Positions 6,712 to 13,132 of a stretch of DNA of 13,684 nt are shown here, piece after piece (position 1 is the first letter of the stretch; each line of letters opens with the position of its first letter). Source of the DNA: Candidatus Woesebacteria bacterium (GTDB lineage Bacteria > Patescibacteriota > Microgenomatia > UBA8517). The notes under the pieces are model-generated. The model was not told the DNA's origin, searched no databases, and saw nothing but the letters and a program-made list of their open reading frames with translations. The translations under genes and the position numbers were made by a program. Location of the stretch: the NCBI GenBank assembly GCA_026394855.1, contig JAPLZT010000074.1, positions 1-13,684 of the forward strand, read 5' to 3'.

Positions 6712-6828
6712 TAAAAAGTGAACTGCTCTACCGCTTCAGAAGCGGCCAAGCTTCGCTTACCAATTCCGATCGGCCAAGCTCAGCTTACCATTGAGCCATG
6801 GGCCCTAATACTAACTAAGTGAACCAGA
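6712..6828 (-). pseudogene. Degenerate tandem copy of tRNA-Lys 5' half with D-loop insertion
   Basis: On the minus strand the 5' flank and first part of tRNA-Lys recur 102 bp upstream: GGGCCCATGGCTCAATGGTA, starting at plus 6805. The D-loop is then interrupted by two related units beginning TGGTAAGC-N3-GCTTGGCC, after which GAGCAGTTCACTTTTT resumes a Lys-like anticodon arm. No T-arm or 3' acceptor follows, because the real tRNA-Lys 5' flank starts there. It cannot make a normal tRNA. Confidence 0.75.
6744..6790 (-). repeat. Two tandem copies of a D-loop-inserted hairpin unit
   Basis: On the plus strand GGCCAAGC-TTC-GCTTACCA (6744-6762) and GGCCAAGC-TCA-GCTTACCA (6772-6790). The arms are identical and the three loop bases differ. 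The unit length is 28-29 nt. Each is followed on the minus strand by a second small hairpin: CCGCTT-CTG-AAGCGG in one copy and CCGAT-CGGA-ATTGG in the other. A third relative with loop TATCT lies at 1516-1536. Confidence 0.75.
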
Positions 6829-7164
6829 CATTTGTAGGTTCAAACGATATTATAACTCAATTTGTAAAAACTGTGAAGGAATGGGTAAATACTTTTGGGG
6901 ACAAGAAATTAGCATACAACCTCGCTTTATAAATGTAATTTTGTATCCCTATGGCTAGTTAAAATTGATTAGGCACCTATTAAAAACATGTCTAAGGACT
7001 TGGATATACATTAGCCACAATAAGTGGTCCATGTATTAGGCATGGATTAATGTATAAGCAAAGAGGCTCTAAAGAAGGTCATTAAGTGGGTAGGGATAGT
7101 ATTTTTAGGAAAGGGTAGTATTTATTTAAGGATGTCATCTATGTACAGAATCCTGGACTTAATT
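6829..7164. other. Intergenic region, no gene recognised
   Basis: About 335 bp between the broken tRNA copy and the XRE gene. Neither strand carries a convincing coding frame, a tRNA or a strong terminator. It is the left edge of the accessory region and the natural place for an attachment-site half, but I found no matching direct repeat elsewhere in the window. Confidence 0.5.
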
Positions 7165-7389
7165 TTAAAAGGAGAGAATATCCGAGGATTTAACACCTAA
7201 AGACTTCGCTATGCTATAGAATATCTTTAGTGAAGGATTTACTTCACCTCTTTCTATCTTACTGTAGTAGCTTGGGTTAATACCTGCATCAACTGCAACT
7301 TCTACTTGACTTAATTTCTTTTGTTTTCTTATTTGTTTAATTTTCTTTCCTATCTTTATACGGGCTATTGAAGTCAAAATATAAGGCAT
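7165..7389 (-). CDS. XRE-family helix-turn-helix regulator
   Basis: A 74-residue protein that is almost entirely one Cro/CI-type domain (residues 12-70). IGKKIKQIRKQKKLSQ gives helix 1, followed by the HTH pair VEVAVDAGINPSYYSKIERG and the closing SLKIFYSIAKSLGV. It probably dimerises on DNA and represses the divergent operon and possibly itself. ATG 7389 adds about nine residues before the usual family start; no better start codon is visible. Its position at the edge of a recombinase-bearing element fits a maintenance or lysogeny-type repressor. No partner toxin is apparent next to it. Confidence 0.9.
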   Translation of the reverse strand: MPYILTSIARIKIGKKIKQIRKQKKLSQVEVAVDAGINPSYYSKIERGEVNPSLKIFYSIAKSLGVKSSDILSF

Positions 7390-7393
7390 ATAC

Positions 7394-7429
7394 AGACATT
7401 TTCTTCCATAATCGGAAAGTAGACTGTCT
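7394..7429. promoter_or_regulatory. Possible operator in the XRE divergent region
   Basis: Imperfect inverted repeat: AGACA (7394-7398) with TGTCT (7425-7429), and TTCC (7404-7407) with GGAA (7414-7417), just upstream of the XRE start codon. The inner and outer arms are offset by one base. It is a candidate binding site only. Confidence 0.3.
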
Positions 7430-7460
7430 TTATATACCTAATTTTGGCACGACTGTAAGC

Positions 7461-7490
7461 TTGTATCCTGCTACTAGATAGAGGTATGAT
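7461..7490 (+). promoter_or_regulatory. Promoter of the membrane-protein cassette
   Basis: TTGTAT (7461-7466), 18 nt spacer, TATGAT (7485-7490). ATG 7502 follows after 11 nt, giving a very short leader. Confidence 0.55.
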
Positions 7491-7501
7491 AAAGATACAT
7501 T

Positions 7502-7714
7502 ATGGGAGGAATTATTGCTTCAGTAGCGATGTTATTCTTTGTTTTTGCTATTTATGGTGTGATAATTTGGCTCATTGAATTTATTAAAGAGCAAGGAAGG
7601 ATGGAAGAAAAAGGTAATAAAATAATGGAGGATGAATACGGTTTGAAGAAAGATGAAAAAGGAGTATGGTGGAAAAAAACAAAGACTGGAAAATGGAGAA
7701 GAAAGAATGATTAA
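7502..7714 (+). CDS. Small single-span membrane protein
   Basis: 70 residues. A hydrophobic span (about 4-27, IIASVAMLFFVFAIYGVIIWL) is followed by a highly charged tail ending VWWKKTKTGKWRRKND. I do not recognise the family. The likely topology is a short outer end with the basic tail in the cytoplasm. It is the first gene after the XRE-divergent promoter and heads a run of four membrane-anchored proteins. The tail resembles the Trp/Lys-rich ends of small phage or element proteins, but no function can be assigned. Confidence 0.7.
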   Translation: MGGIIASVAMLFFVFAIYGVIIWLIEFIKEQGRMEEKGNKIMEDEYGLKKDEKGVWWKKTKTGKWRRKND

Positions 7715-7769
7715 AGTTATATATATTTCTGTACGTTTTGCTAATGTCGCAATTTAAATTAGGTAATTT

Positions 7770-8228
7770 ATGAAGAAGGTTGTTTTGCCTATTATTATTT
7801 TAGTTTGTGTAATTGTTGGTTACTTCTGTTTTCAGAAATACAATATTCAAATAAGGCCAAAGGGTGAAATTTCGGAAATAACCAATAGCGATAAAAATTA
7901 TAAGATATTTTCGTGCCGTGGCGGTTGTCCAGAATTTATTGGGTTGGTAGATTTTGAGGGTAATGGTGGTAGCTATACAGTGGTTAAAATTCGGACGGCG
8001 ATGACCCGTGGGGCAGGTAAAATTATTATTATTGACGACTCTGACGGAAAACCCGTTTATGATTCAGGTGAGCTTCCTCAAATAGAAGCTAAAATACAGA
8101 ATTCTCCAGATAAAAATGATTATAAACAAACACTTGAGGTTACCTACACCCAAGACATCTATACATATAAACTAGTTAAATTCACGGTTTATTTTGATGA
8201 AAAAGAACAGAAATTAATGGACCGTTAA
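7770..8228 (+). CDS. Membrane-anchored protein of unknown function
   Basis: 152 residues. An N-terminal hydrophobic segment (about 4-20) acts as signal anchor or uncleaved signal, followed by an apparently exported beta-rich domain. That domain contains a CRGGC motif (Cys49/Cys53) and short alternating strands such as GKIIIIDDSDGKPVYDSG and QTLEVTYTQDIYTYKL. The two cysteines could form a disulphide or bind a metal. No lipobox is seen. The family is not recognised. It is separated from the preceding gene by 55 bp and from the next by 13 bp, so the last three genes of the run are probably one transcript. Confidence 0.7.
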   Translation: MKKVVLPIIILVCVIVGYFCFQKYNIQIRPKGEISEITNSDKNYKIFSCRGGCPEFIGLVDFEGNGGSYTVVKIRTAMTRGAGKIIIIDDSDGKPVYDSGELPQIEAKIQNSPDKNDYKQTLEVTYTQDIYTYKLVKFTVYFDEKEQKLMDR

Positions 8229-8241
8229 GTAAAAACATAAT

Positions 8242-8781
8242 GTGCAAAAAATAATAAAATATATTAAGAAATTGGGAACCACAAATTTATTATTGTTTCT
8301 TTTAGTGGTAATAGTATTCTTCGGTTTTTTTGGAGCGAAAGTTACGAATTTTTTAACTGACGTAACAATTGTGGTGTTTTCCCAAATTTATCGTTATAAA
8401 ACCGAAGAAGTAAGAATTTCTTGTAATAAAATTATTGGAATAGCAAACGAGGAAGAATATAACAAATGTGTGGAGATAATTACGCAGTGTGCGAAAGAAA
8501 ATAGCTTTTTTTGTCAAGTTCAAGAATGTAAGCAATTACCACGGTATGCACCCGACAAAGAAACAGTCAAAGCATCAAAGATATCTATACGTAAGAAATT
8601 ATTTGGTAAAACGATAAGTAGTCATGATAGCTATTCATTAGATACTTCAGGATTGGTTATAGACATTTCAACCAATTCAGCCTCACTTACGAGGTACATC
8701 AATCCATTTAATTCAAGTAAATATGCAAATTGTTTGGTGACAACAGTAACACCATTATTACAAGAAATTTTGATTAAATAG
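8242..8781 (+). CDS. Membrane-anchored Cys-rich protein of unknown function
   Basis: 179 residues from GTG 8242. An ATG two bases earlier is out of frame and meets a stop at once. A membrane span (about 15-32, NLLLFLLVVIVFFGFFG) is followed by an exported region with six cysteines (61, 76, 83, 91, 96 and 164). Five of these cluster in about 35 residues of helical character, suggesting a disulphide-stabilised helical hairpin. The rest is Ser/Thr/Asn-rich. I do not recognise the family. Tight spacing to both neighbours (13 and 14 bp) argues for a shared role at the cell surface. Confidence 0.7.
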   Translation: MQKIIKYIKKLGTTNLLLFLLVVIVFFGFFGAKVTNFLTDVTIVVFSQIYRYKTEEVRISCNKIIGIANEEEYNKCVEIITQCAKENSFFCQVQECKQLPRYAPDKETVKASKISIRKKLFGKTISSHDSYSLDTSGLVIDISTNSASLTRYINPFNSSKYANCLVTTVTPLLQEILIK

Positions 8782-8795
8782 GACTTAGGAAAAAC

Positions 8796-9755
8796 ATGAC
8801 CTTTAAATCAGAAAAGTTTTATAAAAAGGCTAGGATTTTAACTATATTGATAGTGGTGGTCTTGATTTTGTTTGCTGTATTTTACTCATACGGTATGTTT
8901 CTAATTTATAAAATTAATAAAACTGCTGAAAACATTAGTAATTTAAGACAGCAGTACAATGTTAACTTGAAAGATTTGGGTCTTAACCCTCAAGGTTTTC
9001 TATTAAACACACGGAAAATAGATAACAACCGAACGCTAGAACTTTACGGGAAAAATGATGTTTTAATAAAGGAGATACGAGACAACACGACTATTCTTGG
9101 AAAAGACATTAAGCTGGCTAAAAGATTGGTTATTCCACGCAAATATCGGGTGGATTTGCTTGATAAGTATGAAAAAATATTACGTTTAGACTTACGTATT
9201 ATTGATGAAATAGCGAGCCCCGCTAATGATTTTGACCAAATAACGGCTGAATATTGGCAAGAGGGATATTTAAAAGCTACTGAAATAATCAATAATATTA
9301 CGGAAGATAGGGATAGGGGTGATAAGTCTAATATGCAAGGATACTTAGAGGAGATGAAGAAAATTAATGGAATGCATAAGATTTACGAAGAAAAAGTTGG
9401 CCCTGTATTAGATGAAGTGTATAAGACTTTACCCAATCACAAGAAAGATTACAGAATATGGATTCGGCATGAGGGCGATTATTATTTATACTGGGAGAAA
9501 TATTGTGAGGCTGTTGTAAATAAAGATGATAAAAACATTAGTTATTATACAAATAAAATAAACACTGAAGGGGATTGGTTGGTGGCCAATCCCTCTAAAG
9601 AAATTACCGATGAAGTGATAGAGGGACGTATATTTCCTTGGAATGTTGAAATAGGTGAAATAGGTATACAAGAAAAAAGATTATGGAATGAGATATATTT
9701 ACTAAAACCTTTTTATCTTCCTAAAGTTACTTTTGTTTATGATGTTATGAATTAG
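8796..9755 (+). CDS. Large membrane-anchored helical protein of unknown function
   Basis: 319 residues from ATG 8796, preceded by AGGA at a workable distance. One membrane span (about 13-38) is followed by a charged, mostly alpha-helical exported domain. This includes coiled-coil-like stretches (KINKTAENISNLRQQYNVN; later LDKYEKILRLDLRIIDEIA) and an aromatic-rich part (RIWIRHEGDYYLYWEKY, about 221-237). No enzymatic motif is visible. As the largest and last member of the four-gene run it could be the main surface-exposed component. It has no recognisable family. Confidence 0.7.
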   Translation: MTFKSEKFYKKARILTILIVVVLILFAVFYSYGMFLIYKINKTAENISNLRQQYNVNLKDLGLNPQGFLLNTRKIDNNRTLELYGKNDVLIKEIRDNTTILGKDIKLAKRLVIPRKYRVDLLDKYEKILRLDLRIIDEIASPANDFDQITAEYWQEGYLKATEIINNITEDRDRGDKSNMQGYLEEMKKINGMHKIYEEKVGPVLDEVYKTLPNHKKDYRIWIRHEGDYYLYWEKYCEAVVNKDDKNISYYTNKINTEGDWLVANPSKEITDEVIEGRIFPWNVEIGEIGIQEKRLWNEIYLLKPFYLPKVTFVYDVMN

Positions 9756-9796
9756 GCCAATAATAAGGGATTTACTTCAAGATTACGTTTATCCAA

Positions 9797-9824
9797 TTGT
9801 AAAGCCTCCCCCTACTGATATAAA
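9797..9824 (+). promoter_or_regulatory. Promoter of the replication-type operon
   Basis: TTGTAA (9797-9802), 16 nt spacer, TATAAA (9819-9824). ATG 9834 follows 9 nt later, again with almost no leader. Confidence 0.5.
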
Positions 9825-9833
9825 AAGTAGGAA

Positions 9834-10109
9834 ATGAAAGATGTAAATACATATGAATCAAAGGATAAACAAATAGTCCCCTTCCTATTAATTCAACAAG
9901 ATGTCCAATTTCTTGGAGTTAGAGAAAGCGGAAACATAATTTACTTCCAATTCTCCCCATCTGAAAAATGTCTAAAACTAGTGAATGACTTCATGAGTAG
10001 AAAAGCTCCGCTGGTACAACCTAAAGATTTACTAGACGCTATTGAAACTTTCAGAGACAGAGTTTTTGAAATGAAGGAGAAAAATAAATATGGAGGAAGT
10101 TCGGGCTAA
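9834..10109 (+). CDS. Small protein, possibly DUF5659-like
   Basis: 91 residues, soluble. The pattern FLLIQQDVQFLGVRESGNIIYFQF, then a C-terminal helix with PLVQPKDLLDAIETFRDRV, resembles the short DUF5659 proteins found with element genes. This is recollection of a pattern, not a search. Function is unknown. It starts an operon of four overlapping genes; its stop overlaps the next start by 20 bp, implying translational coupling. Confidence 0.55.
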   Translation: MKDVNTYESKDKQIVPFLLIQQDVQFLGVRESGNIIYFQFSPSEKCLKLVNDFMSRKAPLVQPKDLLDAIETFRDRVFEMKEKNKYGGSSG

Positions 10110-10569
10110 ACAAAAAAAATTATGGAGAAGTTTTTTTGAAAACTGGAAAAAAGTTTGGCGGAATCCAAACATTTCAGTCTACGAGAAGGCAACCCTCTAC
10201 AACGCATTTCTTTATAGGTCAGATGGTGAAGGCTGGAGCATATCTGAAAGAAAAATGGCGAAGGATTTAGGAATAAGTAAAGGTAAGGCTAGCAAAAGCA
10301 TAGATGGATTAAGAGAAAAAGGATTACTACTTGGAGAAAGAAAGGAAAGAAAAAGAGGAAAATTGAGACTACCTGGGTTATTGCGTAACCCAGTATGGGT
10401 CACAACAAAGCCCAACACTTGGGTTACGGGAAGCCCCAATAAATATCAAACAGAAGAACAAAGAAATAATACTTCTTTTAAAGAAAGAACGGGAAAACTA
10501 GAAAAAGCTATGACACCAGAACAGCTTCACGCAAAGATTCAACAATTAAGGGAGGGAAGTAACAAATGA
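10090..10569 (+). CDS. Winged-helix replication-type protein
   Basis: 159 residues, preceded by AAGGAG with a 10 nt spacing. Residues 29-92 form a winged-helix domain: VYEKATLYNAFLYR, then WSISERKMAKDLGISKGKA with KSIDGLREKGLL. This resembles HTH_36 or the N-terminal part of DnaD-like and RepA_N plasmid initiators. The middle is basic (ERKERKRGKLR). A C-terminal helix (141-157, TPEQLHAKIQQLREG) may mediate oligomerisation. The DNA for residues 94-113 carries three copies of TGGGTTA, two of them inverted, possibly a binding site. It could be an initiator, an accessory replication factor or a transcription regulator. Confidence 0.6.
   Translation: MEEVRAKQKKLWRSFFENWKKVWRNPNISVYEKATLYNAFLYRSDGEGWSISERKMAKDLGISKGKASKSIDGLREKGLLLGERKERKRGKLRLPGLLRNPVWVTTKPNTWVTGSPNKYQTEEQRNNTSFKERTGKLEKAMTPEQLHAKIQQLREGSNK
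10373..10428. repeat. TGGGTTA inverted and direct repeats inside the winged-helix gene
   Basis: CTGGGTTA (10373-10380), TTGCG, TAACCCAG (10386-10393) is a perfect 8-bp inverted repeat. A third copy, TTGGGTTACG, lies at 10419-10428. They sit between the HTH-encoding and C-terminal-encoding parts of the gene, where RepA_N-type plasmids carry their origin. Confidence 0.5.
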
Positions 10570-10814
10570 ATTTTACTTATAAGTTGTTTAGAGATGGTAG
10601 AGAGATAGATAAGGTGCGAACTCACTCCAAACGGCTTGTTCTCTCACATTTACGCACAATTAATTGGAACGATAGGCCTCGTGTTTACTTGCGAGTTTCT
10701 TACGGAAAACGAATAGACAGCTTCGGCAAGCTCGTTACTTTCTACAATGACGGTGATTATGAAGATAAAGAGGGTTTGTGGTTGGCATTTGAAGCATTTA
10801 CAGAAAAGGAATGA
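10566..10814 (+). CDS. Small hypothetical protein
   Basis: 82 residues with strong GGAGGG 9 nt upstream and an ATGA overlap with the preceding gene. It is basic at the front (FRDGREIDKVRTHSKRLVLSHL) and acidic at the end (DGDYEDKEGLWLAFEAF), with an alternating strand RPRVYLRVSYGKRI. No domain is recognised. It looks like a small soluble accessory protein of the element operon. The perfect hairpin AGCTT-CGGC-AAGCT lies within it at 10719-10732. Confidence 0.6.
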   Translation: MNFTYKLFRDGREIDKVRTHSKRLVLSHLRTINWNDRPRVYLRVSYGKRIDSFGKLVTFYNDGDYEDKEGLWLAFEAFTEKE

Positions 10815-11002
10815 AAAAAGAATCTTGTTTAGAAAATAAAAAATACTCAGAAAAAGAAATTGATGAGATGGTAGATATGCTGGCAGATTTGATTATTGAT
10901 AATTTTATTGAATTGAGAGTAAACAAGCTTAATAATAATGATATAATGAAAGTGAACTCAAATACCGTTAGGTTTTTTAATGGCCGTCTCAGGCAATCCT
11001 AA
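10811..11002 (+). CDS. Small hypothetical protein
   Basis: 63 residues, coupled to the previous gene by an ATGA overlap. It is helical and acidic (KEIDEMVDMLADLIIDNFIE). The C-terminal codons run through the extended -10 and the inverted repeats that precede the recombinase, so its last residues (NTVRFFNGRLRQS) may be set by the regulatory DNA rather than by selection on the protein. Function is unknown. Confidence 0.55.
   Translation: MKKESCLENKKYSEKEIDEMVDMLADLIIDNFIELRVNKLNNNDIMKVNSNTVRFFNGRLRQS
10939..10947 (+). promoter_or_regulatory. Extended -10 promoter of the recombinase
   Basis: TGATATAAT contains TATAAT (10942-10947) with TG one base upstream. No -35 lies at normal spacing. Transcription would start near 10954, at the foot of the large inverted repeat. 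Confidence 0.55.
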
Positions 11003-11029
11003 CGGGTTGAGTTCACTGGGGCGGCCATT
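10951..11029 (+). promoter_or_regulatory. Recombinase leader with two interleaved inverted repeats
   Basis: Stem A: AGTGAACTCAA (10951-10961) with TTGAGTTCACT (11007-11017), continued by CCGTTAGG (10965-10972) with CCTAACGG (10998-11005). Stem B: AATGGCCG (10979-10986) with CGGCCATT (11022-11029). A and B interleave, so they are either mutually exclusive or form a pseudoknot. The B right arm ends at the alternative TTG start. It could be an RNA switch, an operator or a recombinase binding site. Confidence 0.55.
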
Positions 11030-11037
11030 TGAATTAT

Positions 11038-12639
11038 ATGAAAGGATTAATTGCAACAAGATTTAGTGACCAAAAACAAGTTGGTGGAACCTCAACCGAG
11101 ACCCAACTTGATGCTTGTGAAAAATATTGTAAAAGCAACGGCATTGAAGTAATTGGATATCATAAGGTTGAGGCTGAAAGTGCCAAAAGTTCTAATGTAT
11201 CCAGAATTGCCGAACTCGTAGGTTTTTGTCGTAAATATCAAGGTAAAGCAAAAGTATTGGTAGTTTTCAAGGTAGATAGATTCGCTCGGGACGTAAGCCA
11301 GCACTATTACCTCAAAACAGAGCTAATAAAGATGGGGATAGGCCTTAGAAGCGCTACAGAGCCCATAGATGATACTCCTCAGGGTGAGTTGATGGAAACA
11401 ATACTTGCGGGTTTTGCCCAATTTGATAATTCAGTTAAGAGAGAACGTGTCAAATTGGCCATGTGGGCTCGTGTAGAGCAAGGATTATATCCATGGGACC
11501 CACCATATGGGTATAAACCAATTAAAGTAGACGGTGTAAAACTATCTCCAAGAGTAATAGACTCAAATTGCTCAGAAACAATTAAATATATATTTACCAG
11601 ATTCTCTACTGGTTTAATATCCAAAGCCGATTTGTCACGAGACCTACGTAAAAGAAAAGTTAAAAATTACAAAAGAAAGTTCATTAATTTTTCTATCCAA
11701 AATATTTTTAACATCTTAAATAACCGTTTCTATTGTGGTTTATTAAAAACATTGGAAGGAAAAGTTATTATAGGAAAACACGAGGCGCTTATCCCAGTAT
11801 CCTTATATGAAAAATGTCAGGAAGTACAAAAAGACCAAACACGAAATATAAATACGAAACGCATGTACAATAATCCCGATTTTCCCTTAAGAAGATTTGT
11901 TTCTTGTACTTTTTGTAGTAAACCACTTACAGCGTGTTGGGCAAAATCCGCTTATGGAAACAGGCACCCGTATTACTATTGCCGTAACCCAAAATGTATC
12001 AAATACGCCAAGATGATTAAAAAGGTGGAAATTGAAAATCAGTTCATGGATTATCTCAAAGCCGTTAAACCAACCGAAATATTCATACGAAAGTTTAAAT
12101 CCAGATTTATTAAAAGATATGAAAAACGAAAAGGGGAAATAAAAGGAGATTATTTGAACCAATTAGGTGAAATTCAGGGATGGGAAAAGGAAGAAAAGTG
12201 GATAATTGATAGCGGTATGAAGGGGGTATTACCAGACCACATAGTTAAAACGCGTGTGGATGAGATAGAAAAGAAAATTACTTTAGCAAAAATGGGACTT
12301 ACTGAAAAACATGAAGAAGAATTAGACATTAATGCCTTACTTGCTTATGCCGAAAACTTTATTCAAACGATAGAAATGAACTGGTTTGACGCACCTCTGG
12401 CCTTAAAGATGAGATTACAAAGAGCCGTTTTCCCTAATGGCGTAATTTATGAGTACCCTGGTTATTCAAACGCTAAAATATCCCCTGTTTTTGAGATAAT
12501 CAACACTCTTGCGACCTCAGAAGACAAAAATGTGACCTACTATTCACTTAGAGCGAACACTCTAGTCATGAATTTTATACGTTTAATCCGAAATCTTCAA
12601 TTGGTATTCAATACTGTACCTCAATTTAACTATATTTAA
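11038..12639 (+). CDS. Large serine recombinase (site-specific integrase)
   Basis: 533 residues from ATG 11038; a TTG at 11029 would add three residues. The N-terminal resolvase domain (about 1-150) has GLIATRFSDQ with the nucleophile Ser10, VFKVDRFARD with the conserved arginines, and GELMETILAGFAQFD. A recombinase DNA-binding domain (about 155-275) with PPYGYKP follows. A zinc ribbon has Cys pairs in CTFCSKPL and CRNPKC (about 292-323). The Lys/Glu-rich coiled-coil region (about 340-430) is the part that controls directionality in this family. The length is normal for large serine integrases, which need no host factor to join attP to attB. It presumably moves the surrounding element. Confidence 0.95.
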   Translation: MKGLIATRFSDQKQVGGTSTETQLDACEKYCKSNGIEVIGYHKVEAESAKSSNVSRIAELVGFCRKYQGKAKVLVVFKVDRFARDVSQHYYLKTELIKMGIGLRSATEPIDDTPQGELMETILAGFAQFDNSVKRERVKLAMWARVEQGLYPWDPPYGYKPIKVDGVKLSPRVIDSNCSETIKYIFTRFSTGLISKADLSRDLRKRKVKNYKRKFINFSIQNIFNILNNRFYCGLLKTLEGKVIIGKHEALIPVSLYEKCQEVQKDQTRNINTKRMYNNPDFPLRRFVSCTFCSKPLTACWAKSAYGNRHPYYYCRNPKCIKYAKMIKKVEIENQFMDYLKAVKPTEIFIRKFKSRFIKRYEKRKGEIKGDYLNQLGEIQGWEKEEKWIIDSGMKGVLPDHIVKTRVDEIEKKITLAKMGLTEKHEEELDINALLAYAENFIQTIEMNWFDAPLALKMRLQRAVFPNGVIYEYPGYSNAKISPVFEIINTLATSEDKNVTYYSLRANTLVMNFIRLIRNLQLVFNTVPQFNYI

Positions 12640-12645
12640 AAAGTG

Positions 12646-12651
12646 TATAAT
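12646..12651 (+). promoter_or_regulatory. Possible -10 box downstream of the recombinase
   Basis: TATAAT preceded directly by TG, 31-37 nt before the next possible starts. No clear -35. Confidence 0.35.
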
Positions 12652-12682
12652 AGGCGGAGTTTGTCAGAGAGTTAAACGCATA

Positions 12683-13129
12683 TTGGGTATGAGAAATGAT
12701 TCTTTACGCCGTTCAATTGTAGCCTATGCCTCAGCGGGTACTTATGATCCGGAAGAACTAATAAGAAATGGTCATGTATTAACTGTAAATTCAGACAACA
12801 ATAAAAACAAAAGGTCTATCGTTCGGGGAGAAACTAAAATAGTTCCAGATATAGTTATATGGAAGCCGGAATCTGAACTCAGGTCATCAGATAGAGGCAA
12901 AGCAATTCTCGCTGAACTAATTGAAACACCTGACTCGTTTCCCCAAATAGAGAAATGGAAAATATTAAGCGAGCTTCATTTAATTTTTAATTTACTTGTT
13001 CCAACACAATGTGTAGCTGAGGCGAAGGTACGTATTGGGAGTGGTTCAATCAACAATGACAATGTACATCTTCAGTCATATCATTACAGCACTCAAGATC
13101 ATATGTATATTTTTAATACAAATCCTTAA
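12683..13129 (+). CDS. Hypothetical protein, possible PD-(D/E)XK-like fold
   Basis: 148 residues from TTG 12683, or 146 from ATG 12689; no strong ribosome binding site decides between them. The core VPDIVIWKPES, then AILAELIETPDSF, then EKWKILSEL, then FNLLVPTQCVAEAKVRI resembles small endonuclease-fold proteins with PD...E-x-E-T followed by a W-K helix. The final Lys of the classical motif is replaced, so activity is uncertain. It lies just behind the recombinase and 3 bp before a small membrane protein. A role in element mobility or defence is possible but unproven. Confidence 0.5.
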   Translation: MGMRNDSLRRSIVAYASAGTYDPEELIRNGHVLTVNSDNNKNKRSIVRGETKIVPDIVIWKPESELRSSDRGKAILAELIETPDSFPQIEKWKILSELHLIFNLLVPTQCVAEAKVRIGSGSINNDNVHLQSYHYSTQDHMYIFNTNP

Positions 13130-13132
13130 AAA

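Noticed and set aside
6806..6860. Possible plus-strand T-arm (GTAGGTTCAAAC) as a further tRNA
   Set aside because: The stem does not pair and no acceptor or anticodon arm is present.
7235..9779. 12-mer GGATTTACTTCA at 7235-7246 and 9768-9779 as attachment sites
   Set aside because: Several 12-mer matches are expected by chance in an AT-rich window of this size. One copy is inside the XRE coding region and the flanks do not match.
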